Source of the DNA: a virus | Strand: one strand, 5' to 3' | DNA: 29,906 nucleotides | IMG/VR virus record: IMGVR_UViG_3300045972_000799 | Span: 1-29,906 of that record | Part shown: positions 1 through 5,780 of the stretch, piece by piece | How positions within the stretch are numbered: position 1 is the stretch's first letter | How the letters are laid out: every line of letters begins with the position of its first letter | Notes under the pieces: generated by a model | Databases searched by the model: none | Seen by the model: only the letters and a program-made list of their open reading frames with translations | Told to the model about the DNA's origin: nothing | Position numbers and translations under genes: made by a program

Positions 1-258
1 CACGCAAAATTGGTAATCATCGCCAAAGCTATCAATGGTGATTGGGTACCAGATTGGACAGATTCAAGTCAATGGAAATATTATCCGTGGTTTGAGATGG
101 GTTCTTCTTCGGGCGTCGGTTTTTCGTACCACGACTACGTTGCTTGGCGTACGTATTCGACTGTCGGCTCGCGCCTTTGCTTTAAATCTTCTGATTTAGC
201 AAAACACGCTGGACAACTTTTTGAACAAGAAATTTATAAACCACTTTTTACAATTTAA
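1..258 (+). CDS. DGR target (variable) protein 1, 5' end outside window
   Basis: Partial gene: the frame is open from base 1 (H-A-K-L-V-I-I...), so the start lies upstream of the window. By comparison with its neighbour about 40 residues are missing. The protein ends in the C-type-lectin-like variable segment typical of Bacteroidetes phage DGR targets (PWFEMGSSSGVGFS ... VGSRLCF). Codons in this segment that align with adenines of the template repeat are the ones that vary. Bases 1-127 are identical to 384-510 of the next gene, so the two are recent tandem copies. The stop at 258 is 2 nt before the next ATG. Family knowledge says such proteins display a ligand-binding face, but the ligand and location here are unknown. 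A 6-bp hairpin sits 3 nt beyond the variable repeat. Confidence 0.9.
   Translation, partial: HAKLVIIAKAINGDWVPDWTDSSQWKYYPWFEMGSSSGVGFSYHDYVAWRTYSTVGSRLCFKSSDLAKHAGQLFEQEIYKPLFTI
101..180 (+). repeat. DGR variable repeat VR1
   Basis: Aligns without gaps to the template repeat at 673-752. There are 14 mismatches, 13 of them at template adenines (TR positions 683, 690, 702, 712, 714, 715, 720, 721, 726, 733, 738, 745, 750). The only other one is G749 to T, at the 3' initiation end. At protein level the asparagine codons of the template become H, A, R, Y and T. The perfect hairpin TAAATC-TTCT-GATTTA follows at 183-198, where DGR targets often have a cruciform. Confidence 0.95.
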
Positions 259-260
259 AA

Positions 261-641
261 ATGAACTACACAGAAATCAAAACATTTGAAGATGCTTGCA
301 ATGCCATTGGACTTCAACAGCCGGAATTAGTAATTCCAGATTTTTTAAGCTTTCCATCAACAGATAGAGAAGCTATGATTGCACACGCAAAATTGGTAAT
401 CATCGCCAAAGCTATCAATGGTGATTGGGTACCAGATTGGACAGATTCAAGTCAATGGAAATATTATCCGTGGTTTGAGATGGGTTCTTCTTCGGGCGTC
501 GGTTTTTCGTTCGACGACTACGATCTTTGGCGTGCGTATTCGACTGTCGGCTCGCGCCTTTGCTTTGAAACAAGAGAAAAAGCGAAGTATGCAGGAACTC
601 AATTTGAAGAATTGTACAAAATCTATTTTGTAAAAGAATAG
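261..641 (+). CDS. DGR target (variable) protein 2, C-type-lectin-like
   Basis: Complete 126-residue protein. The N-terminal half (MNYTEIKTFEDACNAIG..., residues 1-50) is a constant region. The middle (KAINGDWVPDWTDSSQWKYY) leads into the variable face at about residues 73-102 (GSSSGVGFS-FDDYDLWRAYSTVGSRLCF). The pattern of W, G and VGSRLCF is that of small DGR targets common in gut and environmental Bacteroidetes phages, which take the FGE/C-type-lectin fold. The gene starts 2 nt after the paralogue upstream. It ends 31 nt before the template repeat. It is not fused to any tail domain, so how it is displayed is not evident from the sequence. Likely cotranscribed with gene 1. Confidence 0.93.
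   Translation: MNYTEIKTFEDACNAIGLQQPELVIPDFLSFPSTDREAMIAHAKLVIIAKAINGDWVPDWTDSSQWKYYPWFEMGSSSGVGFSFDDYDLWRAYSTVGSRLCFETREKAKYAGTQFEELYKIYFVKE
484..563 (+). repeat. DGR variable repeat VR2
   Basis: Aligns without gaps to the template repeat 673-752 with 15 mismatches. Fourteen are at template adenines (683, 690, 700, 702, 714, 715, 720, 721, 723, 726, 733, 738, 745, 750), and one is the same G749 to T seen in VR1. VR1 and VR2 differ from each other at six positions only (template 700, 702, 712, 714, 715, 723), all of them adenines in the template. No clear 3' hairpin follows this copy. Confidence 0.95.
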
Positions 642-672
642 GAAATTAAGGTTGTGTGATGTCGTTGCTGTA

Positions 673-752
673 GTTCTTCTTCAGGCGTCAGTTTTTCGTA
701 CAACGACTACGATAATTGGAATACGAATTCGAATGTCAGCTCGCACCTGAGC
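673..752 (+). repeat. DGR template repeat (TR)
   Basis: Non-coding 80-nt copy of the variable repeats. It contains 20 adenines, many in AAT/AAC codon positions when read in the target frame (S-Y-N-D-Y-D-N-W-N-T-N-S-N-V), and ends in a stop codon. It lies between the second target gene and the reverse transcriptase on the same strand, the standard layout. Homology to the targets begins abruptly at 673. Its RNA would be copied by the RT with misincorporation opposite adenine, and the cDNA would replace VR1 or VR2. Position 749 (G in TR, T in both VRs) marks the IMH*/IMH difference known from other DGRs. Confidence 0.95.
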
Positions 753-854
753 TAAAAAATATTATACATCACAGGCCTTGCCAACATGGCAAAAAAATAC
801 AAATTAATAGGTTCGTTAGTAATGAAAATGAAAGCGAACCAATCAAAGCAAAGT
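753..854 (+). other. TR-to-RT spacer with two hairpins
   Basis: About 100 nt between the template repeat and the most likely RT start. It holds a hairpin TTGCC-AACAT-GGCAA (778-792) and a 6-bp inverted pair GGTTCG/CGAACC (about 813-843). In the Bordetella phage DGR the equivalent spacer RNA is needed to start cDNA synthesis, so a structured spacer is expected here. That role is inferred from position alone. Confidence 0.45.
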
Positions 855-1817
855 ATGAAACGATTCAAAAATATATACCAACAAATTATTTCACCGGAAA
901 ACTTAATCCTTGCTGAAGCGAAAGCACGCAGAGGCAAAGCCAAACAATATGGTGTTAAGGTTTTTGATAAAAATCCACAAGAAAACCTTGTAGAACTTCA
1001 TAAGATGTTGCTTGAAAAGAATTACCAAACATCAGAATACACCACTTTCAAAATCTTTGAACCAAAAGAAAGGCTAGTTTTTAGATTGCCATACTTTCCT
1101 GATCGCATTACCCATCACGCTGTTATGAATGTTCTGGAGCCAATATTTACCAAATTATTCACAGCTGATACTTACAGTTGTATCAAAGGAAGGGGAATTC
1201 ACGGAGCTGCCAATAATTTAAAAAAAGCATTGAAGGACCAGGAGAATACAAAGTACTGTATGAAACTAGATATTGTCAAGTTCTATCCAAATGTAGATCA
1301 TGAGGTTCTAAAGCAGCTATTTAGAAAAAAGTTTAAGGACCAGGATTTACTTTGGTTGTTGGATGAAATTATTGATAGCGCCGATGGATTGCCAATAGGA
1401 AATTATTTAAGTCAATATTTTGCAAACTATTATCTGACCTATTTTGACCACTGGATTAAAGAAAACAAAGAAGTGAAATATTACTTCAGGTATGCTGATG
1501 ATATTATTATTCTATCGAACAACAAACCACATCTTCACGAGCTGTTGGCAGAAATAAAAAGCTATTTGAATGATAATCTAAAGCTTCAGGTAAAAGGGAA
1601 TTATCAAGTATTCCCAGTTGAAGCACGTGGAATTGATTTCGTTGGGTATAAGTTCTATCACACGCACACATTGCTTAGGAAATCAATCAAAAAAAGATTT
1701 GCCAAAGCAATATCAAAAACAAAAAACAAAGCCACAATAGCCGCTTATTTCGGGTGGGCTAAACATTGCAATTCAAAACACCTATTAAAAAAATTAATAC
1801 CAAATGAACGCATTTAA
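855..1817 (+). CDS. DGR reverse transcriptase
   Basis: RNA-dependent DNA polymerase that would copy the template RNA into mutagenised cDNA. Counting from the ATG at 855, the protein has 320 residues. Seen motifs: motif A with catalytic Asp139 in LDIVKFYPNVD; the DGR-type motif 4 LPIGNYLSQ from residue 179, where group II intron RTs have a QGSP-like sequence; and the YADD box at 213-216. The frame is open further up to an ATG at 786. I chose 855 because MKRFKNIYQQIISPENLILA matches the usual DGR-RT amino terminus and keeps the spacer hairpins non-coding. The length is normal for the family, with no maturase or endonuclease domain. The 3' end overlaps the next gene by 14 nt. No frameshift or lost catalytic residue is visible, so it looks functional. 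Confidence 0.95.
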   Translation: MKRFKNIYQQIISPENLILAEAKARRGKAKQYGVKVFDKNPQENLVELHKMLLEKNYQTSEYTTFKIFEPKERLVFRLPYFPDRITHHAVMNVLEPIFTKLFTADTYSCIKGRGIHGAANNLKKALKDQENTKYCMKLDIVKFYPNVDHEVLKQLFRKKFKDQDLLWLLDEIIDSADGLPIGNYLSQYFANYYLTYFDHWIKENKEVKYYFRYADDIIILSNNKPHLHELLAEIKSYLNDNLKLQVKGNYQVFPVEARGIDFVGYKFYHTHTLLRKSIKKRFAKAISKTKNKATIAAYFGWAKHCNSKHLLKKLIPNERI

Positions 1818-2100
1818 AGATTTAGGAATAAAGGCCCAACCCAACTCATTTGTTGGAGACAAATTGAAATTAGATAAAATTTTAAACCAAGAAATAAAAG
1901 TACTTGAATTTAAAATTGACAAATCAATTAAAAAAGAAAACTCAGATTATTTGACATTACAAATTGAAAAGAATGAAACAAAATATGTTGTTTTTACTAG
2001 TTCAAAAATACTGATGCAAATGATAAGTGAGGTGCCTAAAGATAAATTTCCATTTACAACAACAATAGTAAAAAGCAATGATTATCCTGAATTTACATAG
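1804..2100 (+). CDS. Conserved small protein overlapping DGR RT; accessory candidate
   Basis: A 98-residue protein whose ATG lies inside the last codons of the RT gene, so the two are translationally coupled. It looks beta-rich with alternating charged and hydrophobic residues (KLDKILNQEIKVLEFKI ... KYVVFTSSKILMQMI) and ends FPFTTTIVKSNDYPEFT. There is no signal peptide or membrane segment. It does not resemble Avd, the four-helix accessory factor of many DGRs. No Avd-like gene is seen elsewhere in the visible cassette. Similar short proteins are, to my recollection, found next to Bacteroidetes DGR RTs, but I cannot name a family. A nucleic-acid-binding role is a guess. Confidence 0.75.
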   Translation: MNAFKDLGIKAQPNSFVGDKLKLDKILNQEIKVLEFKIDKSIKKENSDYLTLQIEKNETKYVVFTSSKILMQMISEVPKDKFPFTTTIVKSNDYPEFT

Positions 2101-2130
2101 CATACAATAAATAATCAAATTTTAGAAAAA

Positions 2131-4533
2131 ATGAGTAAAAACAATCAAACCTTAGAGGTTATTTCAATCAATCAGATTGATGTGTCAAAAACAAATCCAA
2201 GAAAGCATTTTGATGAGAATGCGCTTAGGGAATTATCGCAAAGCATAAAAGAGCACGGAATTTTACAGCCGGTGTTAGTCAGGCCGACAAATGATCCAGA
2301 AGAAGGATTCCAGCAATTTGAGTTAGTGTGTGGTGAGAGACGTTATCGTGCTGCCATACTTGCAGAACTAGAAGAGATTCCTGCAAATATCCGAGTTCTA
2401 ACAGATGACGAAGCTTTCGAACTTCAAATTGTGGAGAACCTGGAAAGAAAAGATGTGCATCCACTCGATGAAGCTGATGCTTTCAAAAAGATGCTTGATT
2501 CAGGAAAATATACCATTGCTGATATTGCAGCAAAGATGGCAAAAGCTGAAAGCTTCATAGCGCAACGTTTGAAACTGGTTGACCTCATCGATGATGTTAG
2601 AACCGACTTTATCGCTGGTCATTTGGGAATTGGTCACGCCATTCTGATTGCAAGATGTGACGAATTTAAACAATTAGATATCTACAAAAACGCACAGCCA
2701 TATCGAGAAGGCATACCTGAGTATGGTACTATTTCAGATTTGAAAGAAACTATCGAAGATGATAGTTATCTGTTAACAGAAGCAAAGTTTGACACGGCAG
2801 ATGAGAAGCTGCTTACTGATACATGTGCTTGTACTGTTTGCCCAAAACGCTCAGGAGCTAATCCTGTTCTATTTGAAGATATGGCAGAAGATAGATGCTT
2901 TGATAAAAGTTGTTTTGATAACAAAAACGACGCTTTCTTAGAAAAGGAAGTTGCTAAAATTATTACTGAAGGTAAAAATATAATCTTAGTAGCAGGTTGG
3001 AATAAACCAAGTAAAATGATAATTGATATTTGTTCAAAATTTGGAGTCAACATTTACCAGCAATATACTTGGTATGATCATTTACAAAAGGACAATCAAG
3101 GCAATGAATGGGATTGCGTGAAAGCTTTCGGAGTAACTGGAATTAAAGAAGGAATTTATTTAGATGTTTGGATTAAACCACAAGATGTTGATTCAGTGAA
3201 TAATCGTAAAGCTACATCTGAAGTAATAACAGAAGTGTCAAAAGAAGAGATTGAAGCTAAAGAAGAGATTGCTAAAATTGAAACGAGAGCAGCCAGAGCT
3301 GTAGAATTAGACGGCGAGAAAGTTTGGACCGAAATTCGCGCAATCGATACGTCAGAAATTAAAACTATCATAGGTGGGTTATTTGAAGTTGAAGTTGATG
3401 CTGTTTGTTTGGCTATGATTTCTAAACTGGGTTATTTTGGCAATAGAGAAGTAGAAAAGATTGTAGGTAAATTTAATTTAGAAACTCTTGAAGATAGACA
3501 TTTCACAAATTTTGAGTACAATCAAATTCAAAGAATTTTCTTTTTGTCAATACTTCCAGAAGGATATGGTTCACACATTACCAACATCAATAATTTTGGT
3601 TATACAAAAGCCCTAATGCACTATGAAGCGGAGAAAATAAACAAAATAATTGCTAATCAAAAAGCAGTATCTGATGTGAGAATGGACAAAACTGATACTA
3701 GAATAAAAGCTTTAAAAGCAAAAATTGAAGCTTTTAAACCTATTGAAGAACCAAAAAAGCAAGCTCCGGAAAGAACAGAAGATGAAGTTGAAATTAAGCA
3801 TTTTGTGAATGATGTTAAGGAATTTGATAGAGTAGACAAAAAGTATGCGCTCAATAATTCTTACTTCAAAAACAGAAAGAATACTTATCCTGCCAATCCT
3901 TTAGAAGTTGCAATGTATCACGAACAGCACGGTACTCTTCCATTTGATTACACAGGAACTGATTGGTTGTATGAAACCTATATCGAGTATCAAAAAAAGA
4001 ATAGTGTTTATCATTCTCAATTCTTTACACCGCCAGCAACTGCACAAAGGATTGCATCATTAGCAGACAAATATTTTATTGATCCAAAAGGTGAAGCAAA
4101 TGGTAGACCTTGGGTAATGGATATGTGTTGCGGTTTCGGAATGCTTTCTAAACCAATTAGAGAAAAAGGATTCATTGTGAGAGGATTTGATTTTAGCCAG
4201 GAAATGGTTGACTTGTATAATTTCTCTCAAGACTGCATAGCTGAAAGATGTGATTACGAAAATGATGCAGTAGAACTTTATGACTGGGTTGTTTCTAATC
4301 CTCCTTATGAAGTTCCAAAGCTTACTAAATTCTTTGAACGTTTGCATTTAGATATTTTGGCTGATAATGGAAAAGCAATTATTTTATTGCCAAAAGGATT
4401 TATGCTTAAAGAAAAACCAAAGGCATTAGTTGAAATACTTGAAAAATTCAACATCATTTATTCAGAAGATATGACTGAGGATTTTGCTCACACAAAAATC
4501 AAAGCTGAAATAGTGGTTTTAGAGAAAGCATAA
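2131..4533 (+). CDS. ParB-like domain fused to N6-adenine DNA methyltransferase
   Basis: An 800-residue two-domain protein. Residues about 8-105 are a ParB/Spo0J-type domain (TNPRKHFDENALRELSQSI, then the phosphate-binding GERRYRA at 68-74, then QIVENLERKDVHPLDEA) followed by a KorB-like helical part. A cysteine cluster (CACTVCPKRS ... CFDKSCFDNK) lies around residues 232-270. The C-terminal 180 residues are a class I SAM methyltransferase: motif I DMCCGFG at 664-670 and the catalytic NPPY at 723-726. That motif order, with NPPY, points to adenine-N6 methylation. It probably modifies phage DNA. The ParB part may give sequence-specific loading. A strong terminator follows directly. The 30-nt upstream gap shows no clear promoter. 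Confidence 0.9.
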   Translation: MSKNNQTLEVISINQIDVSKTNPRKHFDENALRELSQSIKEHGILQPVLVRPTNDPEEGFQQFELVCGERRYRAAILAELEEIPANIRVLTDDEAFELQIVENLERKDVHPLDEADAFKKMLDSGKYTIADIAAKMAKAESFIAQRLKLVDLIDDVRTDFIAGHLGIGHAILIARCDEFKQLDIYKNAQPYREGIPEYGTISDLKETIEDDSYLLTEAKFDTADEKLLTDTCACTVCPKRSGANPVLFEDMAEDRCFDKSCFDNKNDAFLEKEVAKIITEGKNIILVAGWNKPSKMIIDICSKFGVNIYQQYTWYDHLQKDNQGNEWDCVKAFGVTGIKEGIYLDVWIKPQDVDSVNNRKATSEVITEVSKEEIEAKEEIAKIETRAARAVELDGEKVWTEIRAIDTSEIKTIIGGLFEVEVDAVCLAMISKLGYFGNREVEKIVGKFNLETLEDRHFTNFEYNQIQRIFFLSILPEGYGSHITNINNFGYTKALMHYEAEKINKIIANQKAVSDVRMDKTDTRIKALKAKIEAFKPIEEPKKQAPERTEDEVEIKHFVNDVKEFDRVDKKYALNNSYFKNRKNTYPANPLEVAMYHEQHGTLPFDYTGTDWLYETYIEYQKKNSVYHSQFFTPPATAQRIASLADKYFIDPKGEANGRPWVMDMCCGFGMLSKPIREKGFIVRGFDFSQEMVDLYNFSQDCIAERCDYENDAVELYDWVVSNPPYEVPKLTKFFERLHLDILADNGKAIILLPKGFMLKEKPKALVEILEKFNIIYSEDMTEDFAHTKIKAEIVVLEKA

Positions 4534-4538
4534 ACATA

Positions 4539-4573
4539 AAAAATGCGAGGTTCTAACAAAATCTCGCATTTTT
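4539..4573 (+). terminator. Rho-independent terminator after ParB-methyltransferase gene
   Basis: Perfect 11-bp stem AAAAATGCGAG / CTCGCATTTTT (4539-4549 and 4563-4573) ending in a T run, 6 nt after the stop codon. The A-run on the left arm makes it potentially bidirectional. Confidence 0.9.
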
Positions 4574-4610
4574 AAAAACCTAGTAAAATCAATGCTTCGG
4601 TCAACGGCGG

Positions 4611-4721
4611 ATGCTACACGATGGCTGGGAAAAGCACACACCCAAACTTCGGATAATGACAGATTAAAAAGGTGCAAAACAGACTTTAAATTTAACCCGA
4701 AACCCAGCTATTGTGTAGCAT
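4611..4721 (+). ncRNA. Long inverted repeat; candidate structured RNA
   Basis: Arms 4611-4629 (ATGCTACACGATGGCTGGG) and 4703-4721 (CCCAGCTATTGTGTAGCAT) pair over 19 bp. The only two deviations from perfect complementarity are G·U pairs, as if the RNA rather than the DNA is conserved. The 73-nt loop contains further short pairing segments (TTCGG ... CCGAA). There is no credible protein in this stretch. The element lies between a terminator and the 90-residue gene at 4759. No TAnnTTTG promoter is seen for it. It may be a leader structure, a standalone RNA or part of a dispersed repeat. Confidence 0.4.
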
Positions 4722-4758
4722 ATGTTACTGGCTGTGTTTTTATTCAACAACAAATATT

Positions 4759-5031
4759 ATGGCAACAAAAAACGGAATTGGATATTCTCCATTATCAGAC
4801 AAAGTTTATTTAGGAAAACAGAATACAGAAAAAGGAATGTGGACAGGCGCAAAAGAAGATATTACGCATCAATTTTTAGATGTATCGTTTGCTTATTTTA
4901 AAGAAAATACAATTAGAAATATTGGAAGTTCCAGCGGAAAAGAAAACCTATTTATCAATGTGAAAAATGATAAAGAAGGAATTGAGAAAATTATTAAAAA
5001 CCTCAATAAGCGGTTAGTTGAGCTAACATAG
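4759..5031 (+). CDS. Small hypothetical phage protein inside inverted repeat
   Basis: A 90-residue protein from the ATG at 4759 (MATKNGIGYSPLSDKVYLGK...). The frame is open slightly further up, but the upstream part looks non-coding. It contains SDKVYLGKQNTEKGMWTGAKEDITHQFLDVSFAYF (written here in part: KVYLGKQ and KEDITHQFLD) and a lysine-rich helical C-terminus (EGIEKIIKNLNKRL). There is no signal peptide or membrane segment. I do not recognise a function. The gene is bracketed by 14-nt inverted repeats at 4724-4737 and 5026-5039, the second overlapping its stop codon. This gives it the look of a small cassette. Confidence 0.75.
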   Translation: MATKNGIGYSPLSDKVYLGKQNTEKGMWTGAKEDITHQFLDVSFAYFKENTIRNIGSSSGKENLFINVKNDKEGIEKIIKNLNKRLVELT

Positions 5032-5071
5032 CCAGTAACTATCCGCTAACAGCATAAAATGTATTACAATT

Positions 5072-5254
5072 ATGCAAAAATACACCAAAACAAAGGTTAT
5101 CCGCATTTCAGAAACGCAACTGAAAACACTTCAGAAAATGAAATCCTATAATGTAGATGTTGCAGAATTCATTCGTAATGCAATCAAAGAAAAAATCAAT
5201 AGGGAGTATAAAGATTTAATCCCTAAACCTGAAAAATTAAAAATTCCATTTTAG
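5072..5254 (+). CDS. Ribbon-helix-helix DNA-binding protein
   Basis: A 60-residue protein with the Arc/CopG/MetJ-like layout: a short basic beta strand (TKTKVIRISE) followed by two helices (TQLKTLQKMKSYN and VAEFIRNAIKEKINREY). Such proteins dimerise and bind short palindromes. Its stop codon overlaps the first palindromic operator (5253-5271), and a half-site (TATTAC) lies just upstream of its own start. It is therefore a reasonable candidate for the regulator of that operator family. That link is inference only. The position between two methyltransferase genes suggests control of early/late switching or of the modification genes. Confidence 0.75.
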   Translation: MQKYTKTKVIRISETQLKTLQKMKSYNVDVAEFIRNAIKEKINREYKDLIPKPEKLKIPF

Positions 5255-5287
5255 TAATAATTTGTATTACTAAATTTAATATATTTG
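5253..5287 (+). promoter_or_regulatory. Operator palindrome and -7 element, site 1
   Basis: AGTAATA-ATTTG-TATTACT (5253-5271) followed by a TATATTTG -7 element (5280-5287), 4 nt before the ATG at 5292. The operator differs from site 3 (17124-17142) at one of 19 bases. There is no canonical TTTG -33 box at the usual 19-nt spacing. Confidence 0.65.
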
Positions 5288-5291
5288 AAAA

Positions 5292-5672
5292 ATGAAAACG
5301 AGTTTCACGTTCATTATGACTCTTATCTGTATGGTGAGTTTCACGGCTGGAGCAACTACTACCAAGCCGGAACAAAAGCAAAAAACAGAATTTATCAAAG
5401 GTGTTACAACCCAGATTAATGCTGTAAGTGTAGAAAATCATTACCAAGTTGTATTTGTAAATACAGATGCAAAAATCAAAACAGAATTCAAAGTGAAATC
5501 CTTTGAGGTAAACAAACCCATTACATCCGAAGCAACAAATGACGATGTCGGTTGGAAGGTTTCAAAGAAAAATTACACTAACTATTCCAAAAGTAATTTG
5601 TCAGAAACTAATCGAATACCAATTGTCAGTCTATGCCATAAGACAAAAACAAGGATTAGAAGCGATTGCTAA
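5292..5672 (+). CDS. Hypothetical protein, possibly exported; frame uncertain at 3' end
   Basis: A 126-residue frame with a hydrophobic amino terminus resembling a signal peptide (MKTSFTFIMTLICMVSFTAGA) and a plausible beta-rich middle (HYQVVFVNTDAKIKTEFKVKSFEV). After about residue 85 the composition degrades, and a second frame (from 5539) looks more protein-like. It starts 4 nt after a TATATTTG promoter, so the mRNA would be leaderless or nearly so. A competing frame at the 5' end (ENEFHVHYDSYLYGEFHGWSN...) is also stop-free for 40 codons. The region may therefore hold a decayed or frameshifted gene. No function is recognised. Confidence 0.5.
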   Translation: MKTSFTFIMTLICMVSFTAGATTTKPEQKQKTEFIKGVTTQINAVSVENHYQVVFVNTDAKIKTEFKVKSFEVNKPITSEATNDDVGWKVSKKNYTNYSKSNLSETNRIPIVSLCHKTKTRIRSDC

Positions 5673-5709
5673 GACTCAATTCAATATATCAAAAGCCTTT
5701 CAGAAATGA
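5539..5709 (+). CDS. Possible 56-residue protein overlapping the preceding frame
   Basis: A short frame beginning MTMSVGRFQRK at 5539 and ending ...QGLEAIAKTQFNISKAFQK at 5709. Its second half (LIEYQLSVYAIRQKQGLEAIAKTQ) reads as a helical, possibly helix-turn-helix-like segment. It is more convincing than the 5292 frame over the same bases. The stop codon lies inside the terminator hairpin. It could be a separate small gene, the displaced end of the 5292 gene after a frameshift, or chance. Confidence 0.35.
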   Translation: MTMSVGRFQRKITLTIPKVICQKLIEYQLSVYAIRQKQGLEAIAKTQFNISKAFQK

Positions 5710-5722
5710 GAGGCTTTTTTTA
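5691..5722 (+). terminator. Rho-independent terminator before second ParB-methyltransferase
   Basis: Stem AAAAGCCTTTCA / TGAGAGGCTTTT: 12 bp with one G·U pair, closed by a GAAA tetraloop and followed by a T run. Confidence 0.85.
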
Positions 5723-5730
5723 TTTCAGTT

Positions 5731-5756
5731 AGTAATATAAATTATTATTATATTTG
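5731..5756 (+). promoter_or_regulatory. Operator palindrome and -7 element, site 2
   Basis: AGTAATA-TAAAT-TATTATT (5731-5749), same 5-nt spacer as sites 1 and 3. It runs directly into TATATTTG (5749-5756). A regulator bound here would cover the -7 region. Drives the methyltransferase and possibly the packaging genes beyond it. Confidence 0.65.
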
Positions 5757-5780
5757 TGTCAAATAAAGACGATTCAATCT

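Noticed and set aside
786-854. Upstream ATG of the reverse transcriptase
   Set aside because: It would translate the structured spacer; the conserved family start is at 855. Kept as a possibility only.
4611-4721. Retron-type msr/msd RNA
   Set aside because: The inverted arms recall a retron stem, but no retron RT is adjacent; the only RT is the DGR type and has its own template.
4592-4813. 73-codon open frame in the inverted-repeat region
   Set aside because: It spans both arms of the inverted repeat, has no start signal, and overlaps the better frame at 4759; composition is not protein-like.
4539-5039. Insertion sequence
   Set aside because: Inverted repeats flank a small gene, but there is no transposase and no target duplication that I can see.
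5754-5780. TTG start for the second ParB-methyltransferase
   Set aside because: It lies inside the TATATTTG promoter box; the ATG at 5781 is downstream of the expected transcription start.
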